Assembly: GCF_018388445.1 (NCBI RefSeq)
Contig: NZ_CP074405.1
Coordinates: 1,674,001-1,738,000 of the forward strand
From: Cellulomonas wangleii
GTDB lineage: Bacteria > Actinomycetota > Actinomycetes > Actinomycetales > Cellulomonadaceae
Reading direction: 5' to 3'
Length of the DNA: 64,000 bases
The number at the start of each line of letters is the position of its first letter. The first letter of the stretch is position 1. The notes under the pieces are model-generated. The model worked only from the letters and a program-made list of their open reading frames with translations. It made no database searches and was not told where the DNA came from. A program made the translations under genes and the position numbers. Below, piece by piece: positions 56,259 through 64,000 of this stretch.

Positions 56259-56336
56259 ATGTCCCACCAGCACCACCAGTCACACGGGCACCAGCAGTCA
56301 CGTCAGCAGCACTGTCAGAGCGAGGAGGGGCGATGA
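56259..56336 (+). CDS. Possible His/Gln-rich small ORF coupled to rsmH
   Basis: A 25-codon frame in the mraZ-rsmH gap. It has 6 His and 7 Gln ([14 protein letters not shown] at the start), a single Cys19 and an acidic end. Codon use (many CAC/CAG, two TCA) and base composition differ from the neighbours. Its TGA overlaps the rsmH ATG as ATGA. A ribosome site lies only in the loop of the upstream hairpin. It could be a translated leader, a metal-binding micropeptide or a chance frame. Confidence 0.4.
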   Translation: MSHQHHQSHGHQQSRQQHCQSEEGR

Positions 56337-57337
56337 GCGAGCAGACCGGCGCCGGTGCGTCGTCGCGGCACACGCCCGTCCTCCTGCAGCGCTGCCTCGA
56401 CCTGCTCGCCCCCGCCCTCGCGGCCCCGGGCGCCGTCATGGTCGACTCCACGCTCGGCATGGGCGGGCACACCGAGGGCGTGCTGCGCGCGTTCGACCAC
56501 GTCCGGGTCGTCGGCATCGACCGCGACCCGCAGGCGCTGGCGCTCGCGAGCGAGCGGCTCGCGCCGTTCGGTGAGCGGTTCACGCCGGTGCACGCGGTGT
56601 ACGACGAGATCCGTGAGGTGCTCGACCGGCTCGGCATCCCCGAGGTGCAGGGCGTCCTCATGGACCTCGGCGTCTCCTCGCTGCAGCTCGACGAGGCGGA
56701 ACGCGGGTTCGCCTACGCGCAGGACGCCCCCCTCGACATGCGCATGGACCCGACCACGGGCCCGACCGCGGCCGACGTGCTCAACACGTACGACGAGCGG
56801 GACATCGCGCGCGTGCTGCGGGTGTACGGCGAGGAGCGGTTCGCGGCCCGCATCGCGCGCGGCGTCGTCCGGCGCCGGCAGCAGGCGCCCCTGACGCGGA
56901 CGTCCGAGCTCGTCGACATCGTGCGCGCCGGCGTGCCGGCCGCGACCCGCCGCACCGGCGGCCACCCGGCCAAGCGGACGTTCCAGGCGCTGCGCATCGA
57001 GGTGAACGGCGAGCTCGCCGCCCTCGAGCGGGCGGTGCCGGCGTCGGTGGAGGCGCTCGCGGTCGGCGGTCGGATCGTCGTCGAGTCGTACCAGTCGCTC
57101 GAGGACCGGATCGTCAAGCGCGCGCTCGCGGCGGGAGCCACGTCGAGCGCCCCGCCCGACCTGCCGGTCGAGCCCGCGACCCACACGCCCTACCTGCGCC
57201 TGCTCACCCGGGGAGCGGAGGAGGCCGACGCCGACGAGCTCGCCCGCAACCCCCGCTCCCAGTCCGTCCGCCTGCGCGCCGCCGAGCGACTGCGCCCCAC
57301 CCCCGACCACCTGCGCACCCCGAGGAGAGCCGCATGA
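56333..57337 (+). CDS. rsmH: 16S rRNA m4C1402 methyltransferase RsmH (MraW)
   Basis: A 334-residue SAM-dependent methyltransferase acting on C1402 of 16S r[30 protein letters not shown] (SAM loop), [20 protein letters not shown] and [15 protein letters not shown] are hallmark blocks. ATG at 56333 after GAGGAGGGG. The 284-bp gap from mraZ contains the small ORF above. Its stop overlaps ftsL (ATGA). Confidence 0.97.
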   Translation: MSEQTGAGASSRHTPVLLQRCLDLLAPALAAPGAVMVDSTLGMGGHTEGVLRAFDHVRVVGIDRDPQALALASERLAPFGERFTPVHAVYDEIREVLDRLGIPEVQGVLMDLGVSSLQLDEAERGFAYAQDAPLDMRMDPTTGPTAADVLNTYDERDIARVLRVYGEERFAARIARGVVRRRQQAPLTRTSELVDIVRAGVPAATRRTGGHPAKRTFQALRIEVNGELAALERAVPASVEALAVGGRIVVESYQSLEDRIVKRALAAGATSSAPPDLPVEPATHTPYLRLLTRGAEEADADELARNPRSQSVRLRAAERLRPTPDHLRTPRRAA

Positions 57338-57753
57338 GCGCCCAGCCCCTGGCCGCCGCCCGCACCGGTGCCGCGCGTGCGTACCCGCTGCCCGCTCGCC
57401 CCGCGGCCGCGCCGCCGCCGCGCCTGCGGGTCGTCCGGGCACCGGCCCAGGCCCGCTCGCGCGTGCCGTTCGTCCTCGCGTGCATGGCCGTGCTCGGCGG
57501 TGCGCTGCTCGCGGCGCTGCTGCTGAACACCCAGATGGCGTCGCTGGCGTTCGAGCGCTACGAGCTCTCGAACGAGCTCGGCCGACTGCGGCAGGACCGG
57601 ATGGACCTGGTCGCCCAGCTCGACGCGCGGTCCTCGCCGACGCAGCTGGCCGAGGCCGCACGTGCTCGCGGCATGGTGGAGGCAAACGGCACCGGCTGGC
57701 TGCGGCTCGCGGACGGCAGCGTCCAGGGGGCCCCGGCACCCGCCGACGGATGA
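57334..57753 (+). CDS. ftsL: Cell-division protein FtsL-like
   Basis: A 139-residue bitopic protein: Ala/Pro/Arg-rich cytoplasmic leader, one membrane helix (about 45-64) and a short extracytoplasmic coiled coil ([18 protein letters not shown]). It sits in the ftsL place between rsmH and ftsI and joins FtsQ/DivIC in the divisome. Overlaps rsmH (ATGA) before and ftsI (ATGA) after. Confidence 0.88.
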   Translation: MSAQPLAAARTGAARAYPLPARPAAAPPPRLRVVRAPAQARSRVPFVLACMAVLGGALLAALLLNTQMASLAFERYELSNELGRLRQDRMDLVAQLDARSSPTQLAEAARARGMVEANGTGWLRLADGSVQGAPAPADG

Positions 57754-59771
57754 GCCCGCGCGCGACCGGCCCGGCGACGCCGGGCGTCCGGCCCGCCCGG
57801 CGCCAGCCGGCGGTGCGCGTCGACCCGCGCGTCGCGACCGCCCGTCCGGGCACCCGTGGCACGGTGGGCCGCGTGGACGAGCGCGCCGGCACGGTGCCGC
57901 GCCGACGGCCCGGCCAGGAGCCGACCGCCCGACGTGCGGCGACGCCCGCACGCCCGGCCGCCGCCGTCCCGCCCGCGCGCGGGGGCGGCGGGCGCCCGCC
58001 CGTGCGGGGTGGTGGCCGTCCGCCGGCACCGGCCGTGCCGCCGACCGTCGTGGCGTCGCGCCCGCGCATGCTGACGCTGGTCGTCGTGCTCGCCCTGGTC
58101 CTGGTGACGTTCGCGGGGAGGCTGGTGCACGTGCAGGTCCTCGCCGGCCCCGAGCTGGCGCAGGAGGCACGGGAGAACCGGATGACGACCGCCTCGGTCA
58201 TCGGGGCACGCGGGGAGGTGACCGACGCCAACGGCGTCGTCCTCGCGACGTCGGTCGAGCGGTACGACATCTCCGTCAACCAGCAGCGGATCGCGCGCTA
58301 CCAGGCGCGCGGGTCGACGGTCGGGCTGGACGGCGCCGCCGGCGTCGCGGCCCGGCTGGCGCCGCTGCTGGACATGAACGCCGCGGAGCTCGGCGGCAAG
58401 CTCGTCGGCGACCGGCCCTTCGTCTACGTCAAGAAGAACGTGCTGCCGGAGGTGGCGCGGGAGATCCGTGCGCTGCGGATCGACGGCGTCAACGTCGACA
58501 AGGTCCCGGACCGGGTCTATCCCAAGGGCACGGTCGCGGGGAACATCGTCGGATTCGTCAACTCCGAGGGCGTCGGGCTGCAGGGTCTGGAGTCCTCGCT
58601 GGACGAGAAGCTCCGGGGGGTCAAGGGCACCGAGCGCTTCGAGCGCGGCAAGGGCGGTCAGCCGATCCCCGGGGGTGCGAGCGAGCAGACCCCTGCGCGC
58701 GACGGCAGCTCGGTGCGCCTGACGCTCGACTCCGACCTGCAGTGGAAGGCCGAGGAGGAGCTGCGCAAGCAGGTGGCCGCGATGGGCGCGACCGGCGGCA
58801 CGGTCGTCGTCATGCGACCGACGGGGGAGGTGCTCGCGCTGGCGGAGTCCACCGCGTTCGACCCGAACGACCCGGGCGCCCTCGGCACCGGCTCGCTGAC
58901 CCGCAGCGTCTCCGACGTGTTCGAGCCCGGGTCGACCGGGAAGGTCGTGACGATGGCCGCTGCGCTCGAGGAGGGGCTCGTCGGCCCCACCGACCGCTTC
59001 ACCGTCGCCGACCGGCTGACGACGCCCAACGGCCAGACCTTCAAGGACTCGCACGACCACCCCGTGCAGCAGCTCACCGCGACGGGCGTCTTCGCGGAGT
59101 CGTCCAACACCGGCACGATCCAGATCGGCGAGCGGCTGTCGCTGGAGCAGCGCCACCGGTACCTGTCGCTGTTCGGGTTCGGCAGCCGCACGGGCATCGA
59201 GATCCCGGGCGAGTCCGGGGGCATCCTGCACCCGTACGACGAGTGGGACGGCCGCTCGCAGTACGCCGTGCTGTTCGGTCAGGCGGTGTCCGTGAACGCC
59301 CTGCAGGCCGCGAGCGTCTTCGCGACCATCGCCAACGGGGGTGTCCGCGTGGCGCCGCACCTGGTGGCGGGGTGGACCGACCCCGACGGGGCGTACGCGC
59401 CGCGCCCGGCGCCCGAGGGGACCCGGGTGGTCTCCGAGCAGACGGCGGGCACCGTGCTGTCGATGATGGAGAGCGTCGTCGACGACGGGACCGGCGGCAA
59501 CGCCGCGATCCCCGGGTACCGGGTCGCGGGCAAGACCGGCACGGCGCAGAAGTTCGCGCCCGCGGGCATCACGGCGTCGTTCATCGGCGTCGCGCCTGCG
59601 GACGACCCGCAGGTCGTCACGGCGGTCATCCTGCACGACCCCAGCGCCTCGATCTTCGGCGGCACGGCGGCCGCACCGGTCTTCTCGACCGTCACGTCGT
59701 ACGCCCTGCAGCAGCTGGGGGTCGCACCCTCCGGGACGCCCGCGTCGCTGTTCCCGGCGACGTGGGAGTGA
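57750..59771 (+). CDS. ftsI: Division-specific penicillin-binding protein FtsI (PBP3)
   Basis: A 673-residue class B transpeptidase that crosslinks septal peptidoglycan. A long Arg/Pro-rich cytoplasmic region (1-107), membrane helix about 108-128, dimerisation domain, then the catalytic domain: Ser395 in STGK, SSN 451-453 and KTG 595-597. No PASTA repeats. The ATG at 57750 overlaps the ftsL stop. The long basic N-terminus is typical of actinobacteria. Confidence 0.96.
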   Translation: MSPRATGPATPGVRPARRQPAVRVDPRVATARPGTRGTVGRVDERAGTVPRRRPGQEPTARRAATPARPAAAVPPARGGGGRPPVRGGGRPPAPAVPPTVVASRPRMLTLVVVLALVLVTFAGRLVHVQVLAGPELAQEARENRMTTASVIGARGEVTDANGVVLATSVERYDISVNQQRIARYQARGSTVGLDGAAGVAARLAPLLDMNAAELGGKLVGDRPFVYVKKNVLPEVAREIRALRIDGVNVDKVPDRVYPKGTVAGNIVGFVNSEGVGLQGLESSLDEKLRGVKGTERFERGKGGQPIPGGASEQTPARDGSSVRLTLDSDLQWKAEEELRKQVAAMGATGGTVVVMRPTGEVLALAESTAFDPNDPGALGTGSLTRSVSDVFEPGSTGKVVTMAAALEEGLVGPTDRFTVADRLTTPNGQTFKDSHDHPVQQLTATGVFAESSNTGTIQIGERLSLEQRHRYLSLFGFGSRTGIEIPGESGGILHPYDEWDGRSQYAVLFGQAVSVNALQAASVFATIANGGVRVAPHLVAGWTDPDGAYAPRPAPEGTRVVSEQTAGTVLSMMESVVDDGTGGNAAIPGYRVAGKTGTAQKFAPAGITASFIGVAPADDPQVVTAVILHDPSASIFGGTAAAPVFSTVTSYALQQLGVAPSGTPASLFPATWE

Positions 59772-59781
59772 GTCGGCGGGG

Positions 59782-59787
59782 TAGATT
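59782..59787 (+). promoter_or_regulatory. Candidate internal promoter (-10) before murE
   Basis: TAGATT in GGGGTAGATTTCTCCCC, an AT-rich island eight bases before the murE ATG. It could drive a leaderless murE transcript; no clear -35. Confidence 0.4.
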
Positions 59788-59794
59788 TCTCCCC

Positions 59795-61354
59795 ATGACG
59801 TCCCCCCTGGGCCGGCTGCGCCCCGAGCACCCGCCGGTCCGCAGGGTCGACGACCTCGCCGCCGCGTTCGGCCTGCGGGTCGACGGCCCCGCGGAGGGTG
59901 TGACGGCCACCGGTGTGACCATGTCCAGCGCCGACGTCGAGCCGGGGGACCTGTTCGTCGCGGTGCCCGGCCTGCGCGTCCACGGGGCACGGTTCGCCGC
60001 CGAGGCGGTCGCGCGCGGCGCGGTGGCGGTGCTCACCGACACCGAGGGCGCCGAGCTCGTCCCCGCGGGTGTGCCCGTCCTGCTCACCGACGACCCCCGC
60101 GCCGTGGCCGGGCCGGTCGCGGCCTGGGTCCTCGACGACCCGGCGTCGCGGCTCGTGACGGTGGGCGTCACCGGGACGAACGGCAAGACCACCACCACCT
60201 ACTTCGTCGACGCGGCGCTGCGCGCCCGGCACGCCGTGACGGCCGTGCTCGGCACCGTCGAGCTGCGGATCGGCGACGACGCCGTCGAGAGCCCTCGCAC
60301 CACCGTCGAGGCACCCGTCCTGCAGTCGCTGCTGGCGCTGGCCCACGAGCGGGGCGCGACCGCGCTGACCACCGAGGTCTCGTCGCACGCGCTCGCGCTG
60401 GGACGCGTGGGCGGCGTGCAGTTCGACGTCGTCGGCTTCACCAACCTGCAGCGCGACCACCTGGACTTCCACGGCGACATGGAGGGGTACTTCCGCGACA
60501 AGTCGCGGCTGTTCGCCCCCGGCCAGGCCCGCCGCGGGGTCGTCGTCATCGACGACGAGTGGGGCCGGCGGCTCGCGCAGGAGTCCCCGATCCCCGTCGA
60601 GACCGTGAGCACGCGCGTCGGCGCACCGCAGGCGGCACAGGCCGACTGGGCGGTCGTCGAGGCCGACGTCGGCCTGGACGGCGTCGGCTCACGCTTCGTC
60701 CTGCGCGGCCCCGACGGCGCCCGCCACGAGGCGCACAGCCCGCTGCCGGGCCTGGTCAACGTCTCGAACGCCGCGCTCGCCGTGGTGGTCGCGCACGCCG
60801 CGGGCGTACCCGTCGACGCGGCGGCCGAGGCCGTGGGGCGCGCGCACGCGATCCCGGGCCGCATGGAGCGGGTGGTCGAGCGCGGCGACGGCTGGCCGCT
60901 GTGCCTGGTCGACTACGCCCACACGCCGGACGCGCTCGAGCTCGCGCTCGAGGCGGTGCGGCCCATCACGCCCGGCCGGCTCGTGCTCGTGTACGGCTCG
61001 GACGGCGACCGTGACCGCGGCAAGCGCCCGATCATGGGGCAGGTCGGCGCCCGGCTGGCCGACGTGCTGGTCGTCACCGACGAGAACCCGCGCTCGGAGG
61101 ACCCCGCGTCCATCCGGGCCGCCATCCTCGAGGGCGTGCGCGACGTGCGCCCCGACCTGGCCGACGTGCACGAGGCCACGAGCCGTGCGCAGGCCATCCG
61201 CGAGGCCCTTCGTCTGGCAGGACCGGACGACACCGTGATCGTCACGGGCAAGGGCCACGAACCGACCCAGGAGATCGCCGGGGTGTTCCACCGCTACAAC
61301 GACCGAGACGTGTTCCTCGCCGCCCGCGCCGAGCGCCGGGAGCAGCACGCGTGA
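59795..61354 (+). CDS. murE: UDP-MurNAc-tripeptide synthetase MurE
   Basis: A 519-residue Mur ligase that adds the third residue to UDP-MurNAc-L-Ala-D-Glu. ATP loop GVTGTNGKTTT, TTVEAPVLQSLL, and HAIPGRMERV. The pocket motif that reads DNPR in meso-diaminopimelate enzymes is ENPR here (TDENPRSEDP, residues 428-437, Arg433). The arginine suggests diaminopimelate-type binding, but Cellulomonas-type walls carry ornithine, so the substrate is open. ATG at 59795, 23 bp after ftsI, the only real gap inside the cluster. Confidence 0.93.
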   Translation: MTSPLGRLRPEHPPVRRVDDLAAAFGLRVDGPAEGVTATGVTMSSADVEPGDLFVAVPGLRVHGARFAAEAVARGAVAVLTDTEGAELVPAGVPVLLTDDPRAVAGPVAAWVLDDPASRLVTVGVTGTNGKTTTTYFVDAALRARHAVTAVLGTVELRIGDDAVESPRTTVEAPVLQSLLALAHERGATALTTEVSSHALALGRVGGVQFDVVGFTNLQRDHLDFHGDMEGYFRDKSRLFAPGQARRGVVVIDDEWGRRLAQESPIPVETVSTRVGAPQAAQADWAVVEADVGLDGVGSRFVLRGPDGARHEAHSPLPGLVNVSNAALAVVVAHAAGVPVDAAAEAVGRAHAIPGRMERVVERGDGWPLCLVDYAHTPDALELALEAVRPITPGRLVLVYGSDGDRDRGKRPIMGQVGARLADVLVVTDENPRSEDPASIRAAILEGVRDVRPDLADVHEATSRAQAIREALRLAGPDDTVIVTGKGHEPTQEIAGVFHRYNDRDVFLAARAERREQHA

Positions 61355-62781
61355 TCGCCCTCACAGCGGCCGAGATCGCGGCCGCCACGCACGGCAGCCT
61401 GGCCGACGTCGCCCCCGAGCACGTGGTGGCCGGCCCCGTCGTCACCGACTCGCGGGAGGTGCTGCCCGGCGGGCTGTTCGTCGCGTTGCCCGGCGAGCAC
61501 GTCGACGGCCACGACTTCGCCCCCGCGGCCGTGGCGGCCGGCGCCTCGCTCGTCCTGGCCGCGCGCCCGCTGCCGGGGCTGCCGTGCGTCGTGGTGCCCG
61601 ACGTGGAGCGCGCGCTGGGCGACCTGGCACGCGACGTGCTGGTGCGGCTGCGGGACGCGGCCGCGCAGCCCGGCGGGTCCGGCCTGCGCGTCATCGGGAT
61701 CACCGGCTCGGTCGGCAAGACGACGACCAAGGACGTGCTCGCGCAGGTGTGCGGCGCGGCCGGCCCCACGGTCGCCCCCGTGCGCTCGTTCAACAACGAG
61801 ATCGGGCTGCCGCTGACGGTGCTGCGCGCCGACGAGCAGACCCGGTTCCTCGTGCTCGAGATGGGCGCGAGCGGCCCCGGTCACCTCACGTACCTCACGG
61901 ACATCGCCCCGCCGGACGTCGCCGTGGTGCTGGTCGTCGGGCAGGCCCACCTGGGCGGCTTCGGCGGCGGCATCGACGGGGTCGCACGCGCCAAGGCGGA
62001 GATCGTCGCGGGGCTGGTGCCGGCCGGGACCGCGGTGCTCAACGCCGACGACCCGCGGGTGCGCGCCATGGCGGCCGTGGCCCCCGGACCGGTCGTGCTG
62101 TTCGGGGCGTCCCCCGACGCGCGGGTCCAGGCGCAGGACGTGCGCCTCGACGCGCTGGGCCGAGCGCGGTTCCGGCTCGTGCACGTCGAGGGCGACGTCC
62201 GCGAGGAGCGTCCCGTGGAGCTGCGGCTCGTCGGCGAGCACCACGTGCACAACGCGCTCGCCGCGGCCGCGGCGGCGCTGACGGCCGGCATCGCGCTCGA
62301 CGACGTCGTGGCCGGCCTGTCCGCCGCCGACGCCCTGTCGCCGCACCGCATGCACGTCGTGGACCGCCCGGACGGCGTCACCGTCGTGGACGACTCCTAC
62401 AACGCCAACCCCGACTCGATGCGGGCCGCGCTCAAGGCGCTGGCGGTCATCGCCGGGCGGCAGCGGCGCTCGGTCGCCGTGCTGGGCGAGATGCTCGAGC
62501 TCGGCGAGGAGTCCCGCACCGCGCACGACGCGATCGGGCGGCTCGTGGTGCGGCTCAACATCGGCCTGACGGTGGTCGTCGGCGACGGGGCGCGCGCCAT
62601 CCGCGACGGCGCCAACCACGAGGGCTCGTGGGGCGACGAGGTCGTCCTGGCCGACGACGTCGACGCCGCCGCCGCGTTCCTGGCCGACGAGCTGCGCCCG
62701 GGTGACGTGGTGCTCGTGAAGTCCTCGTTCGGCGCCGGTCTGTGGCGCCTGGGCGACCGGCTCGTGGGGGCCGACGCATGA
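61351..62781 (+). CDS. murF: UDP-MurNAc-tripeptide:D-Ala-D-Ala ligase MurF
   Basis: A 476-residue Mur ligase adding D-Ala-D-Ala. [24 protein letters not shown] is the MurF N-domain; ATP loop [26 protein letters not shown], and [15 protein letters not shown] are clear. GTG overlaps the murE stop (GTGA) and the stop overlaps mraY (ATGA). Confidence 0.97.
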   Translation: MIALTAAEIAAATHGSLADVAPEHVVAGPVVTDSREVLPGGLFVALPGEHVDGHDFAPAAVAAGASLVLAARPLPGLPCVVVPDVERALGDLARDVLVRLRDAAAQPGGSGLRVIGITGSVGKTTTKDVLAQVCGAAGPTVAPVRSFNNEIGLPLTVLRADEQTRFLVLEMGASGPGHLTYLTDIAPPDVAVVLVVGQAHLGGFGGGIDGVARAKAEIVAGLVPAGTAVLNADDPRVRAMAAVAPGPVVLFGASPDARVQAQDVRLDALGRARFRLVHVEGDVREERPVELRLVGEHHVHNALAAAAAALTAGIALDDVVAGLSAADALSPHRMHVVDRPDGVTVVDDSYNANPDSMRAALKALAVIAGRQRRSVAVLGEMLELGEESRTAHDAIGRLVVRLNIGLTVVVGDGARAIRDGANHEGSWGDEVVLADDVDAAAAFLADELRPGDVVLVKSSFGAGLWRLGDRLVGADA

Positions 62782-63860
62782 GGGCCGTCCTCATCTCCGG
62801 CGGCATCTCGATGCTCGTCGCGCTGCTCGGCACCCCGCTGTTCATCCGCTTCCTGGTCAAGCGGCAGTACGGGCAGTTCATCCGGCAGGACGGCCCGACC
62901 GCGCACTTCACCAAGCGCGGCACGCCGACGATGGGCGGCGTCGTCATCATCGGCGCGACGCTCGTCGGCTGGGGGCTCGGCCTGCTGCTCACGGGCACGA
63001 CGCCCAGCGCGTCGGCCCTGCTGGCGCTGTTCCTCATGACCGGCCTGGGGGTCGTCGGGTTCCTCGACGACTTCATCAAGATCTCGCGGCAGCGTTCCCT
63101 CGGACTGAGCCCGCTGTGGAAGATCGTCGGCCAGGGCGTCGTCGGTGTCGTGTTCTCGGTGCTGGCGCTGCAGTTCCCCAACGAGCAGTTCCGCACCCCG
63201 GCGTCGACCCGGATCTCGTTCATCCGCGACACAGGGCTGGACCTGGCGTTCGCCGGTGCGACCGTCGGCCTGGTCCTGTTCGTCATCTGGGCGAACTTCC
63301 TCATCACCGCCTGGTCCAACGCCGTGAACCTCACCGACGGTCTCGACGGGCTCGCGACCGGTGTCTCGCTCATCGTCTTCGGGGCGTACGTGCTGGTCGG
63401 GGTCTGGCAGTTCAACCAGACGTGCCAGAAGCTGCTGTCCGCGGGGCCACGCTGCTACGAGACGCGCGACCCCCTGGACCTGGCGGTCGTGGCCGCGGCC
63501 ATCACCGGTGCCCTGTTCGGCTTCCTGTGGTGGAACGCGAGCCCCGCGAAGATCTTCATGGGGGACACCGGGTCGCTCGCGCTGGGCGGGGCGCTGGCGG
63601 CGCTGACGATCCTCACGCGCACCGAGATCCTCGGGGCGATCATCGGCGGTCTGTTCGTCCTCATCGTGCTCTCGGACGTCATCCAGATCGGCTTCTTCAA
63701 GATGACCGGCAGACGCGTCTTCAAGATGGCACCGCTGCACCACCACTTCGAGCTGTCGGGGTGGGGCGAGGTGACGATCGTCATCCGGTTCTGGATCATC
63801 GCCGGCCTGTTCGTCGCGCTTGGGGTCGGCATCTTCTACGCGGAGTGGGTGGCGCAGTAG
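62778..63860 (+). CDS. mraY: Phospho-MurNAc-pentapeptide translocase MraY
   Basis: A 360-residue polytopic membrane enzyme that makes lipid [24 protein letters not shown] (catalytic aspartates), [22 protein letters not shown] and the HHHFEL loop are the family hallmarks; about ten membrane helices. ATG at 62778 in ATGA overlap with murF; murD begins directly after its TAG. Confidence 0.98.
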   Translation: MRAVLISGGISMLVALLGTPLFIRFLVKRQYGQFIRQDGPTAHFTKRGTPTMGGVVIIGATLVGWGLGLLLTGTTPSASALLALFLMTGLGVVGFLDDFIKISRQRSLGLSPLWKIVGQGVVGVVFSVLALQFPNEQFRTPASTRISFIRDTGLDLAFAGATVGLVLFVIWANFLITAWSNAVNLTDGLDGLATGVSLIVFGAYVLVGVWQFNQTCQKLLSAGPRCYETRDPLDLAVVAAAITGALFGFLWWNASPAKIFMGDTGSLALGGALAALTILTRTEILGAIIGGLFVLIVLSDVIQIGFFKMTGRRVFKMAPLHHHFELSGWGEVTIVIRFWIIAGLFVALGVGIFYAEWVAQ

Positions 63861-64000
63861 GTGGACGCACGCTTCGACGGTCGTACGGTGCTCGTCGCCG
63901 GCCTGGGCGTCTCCGGGCGCGCCGCGGCGCAGGTCCTGAGGGACCGTGGCGCGCGGGTGGTGACGTTCGACGAGCACGCCCCCGAGGCCGATGCCGCGGA
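63861..64000 (+). CDS. murD: UDP-MurNAc-L-Ala:D-Glu ligase MurD, N-terminal part (cut by window edge)
   Basis: First 46 residues. FDGRTVLVAGLGVSGRAAAQVL is the MurD N-terminal Rossmann-like start, and VVTFDEHA the following strand. GTG at 63861, directly after the mraY stop. The rest lies beyond the window. Confidence 0.9.
   Translation, partial: MDARFDGRTVLVAGLGVSGRAAAQVLRDRGARVVTFDEHAPEADAA

Overview
The window is a 64 kb piece of a very GC-rich chromosome (third codon positions are almost always G or C, GTG starts are frequent, neighbouring genes often overlap as GTGA/ATGA). Gene order and families point to an actinobacterium of the Micrococcales. A secreted CotH-kinase protein ending in a family 2 cellulose-binding module behind a Pro/Ser/Thr linker makes a Cellulomonas-like organism the best guess (inference, not proven by the sequence). 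I saw no rRNA, tRNA, CRISPR array, prophage or insertion sequence; the whole piece looks like core chromosome with a few accessory operons.

Layout. 1-5408 (minus): lhr helicase and the start of a Nei-type glycosylase. 5466-12991: DUF3046 gene, a membrane phosphodiesterase, a metallo-hydrolase, recA-recX and an SNF2 helicase, then rny (RNase Y) to 14524. 14573-17935 (minus): gluABCD-type amino-acid ABC transporter. 18117-29316: miaB, a YidE/AspT-type transporter, two YbjN genes, a dioxygenase-like gene, miaA, dapF, a thioredoxin-like gene, an MFS exporter, an RsmC-like methyltransferase and hflX. 29404-35603: DinG-like helicase, ldh, a small Rho-N-like protein, lexA divergent from a LysM membrane protein, nrdR and a DUF5302 gene. 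From the DUF3046 gene to nrdR the core order resembles the Rv2738c-Rv2718c stretch of Mycobacterium tuberculosis (from memory).

35727-43000: serA, then an operon DUF4956 - VTC-domain protein - CotH/CBM2, then helD. 43173-46437: a response regulator with a PP2C phosphatase output, a CHASE3-type histidine kinase and a stand-alone response regulator. 46522-50110: PAC2 protein, cold-shock protein, spermidine-synthase-like protein, a HEPN protein under a perfect SOS box, and a DUF3040 protein. 50440-55090 (minus): MoxR - DUF58 - transglutaminase operon. 55575 to the right edge: the division and cell-wall cluster mraZ-rsmH-ftsL-ftsI-murE-murF-mraY-murD.

How it fits together. DNA-damage control is spread over the window: LexA-type SOS boxes lie upstream of recA, between lexA and the LysM gene, and upstream of the HEPN gene, and recA also carries a match to the LexA-independent (PafBC/RecA-NDp) promoter motif. 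The division cluster starts with four MraZ-like boxes at exact 10-bp spacing; a nearly identical pair points the other way, towards the MoxR operon. The least explained unit is the DUF4956-VTC-CotH operon, preceded by a LacI-like operator.
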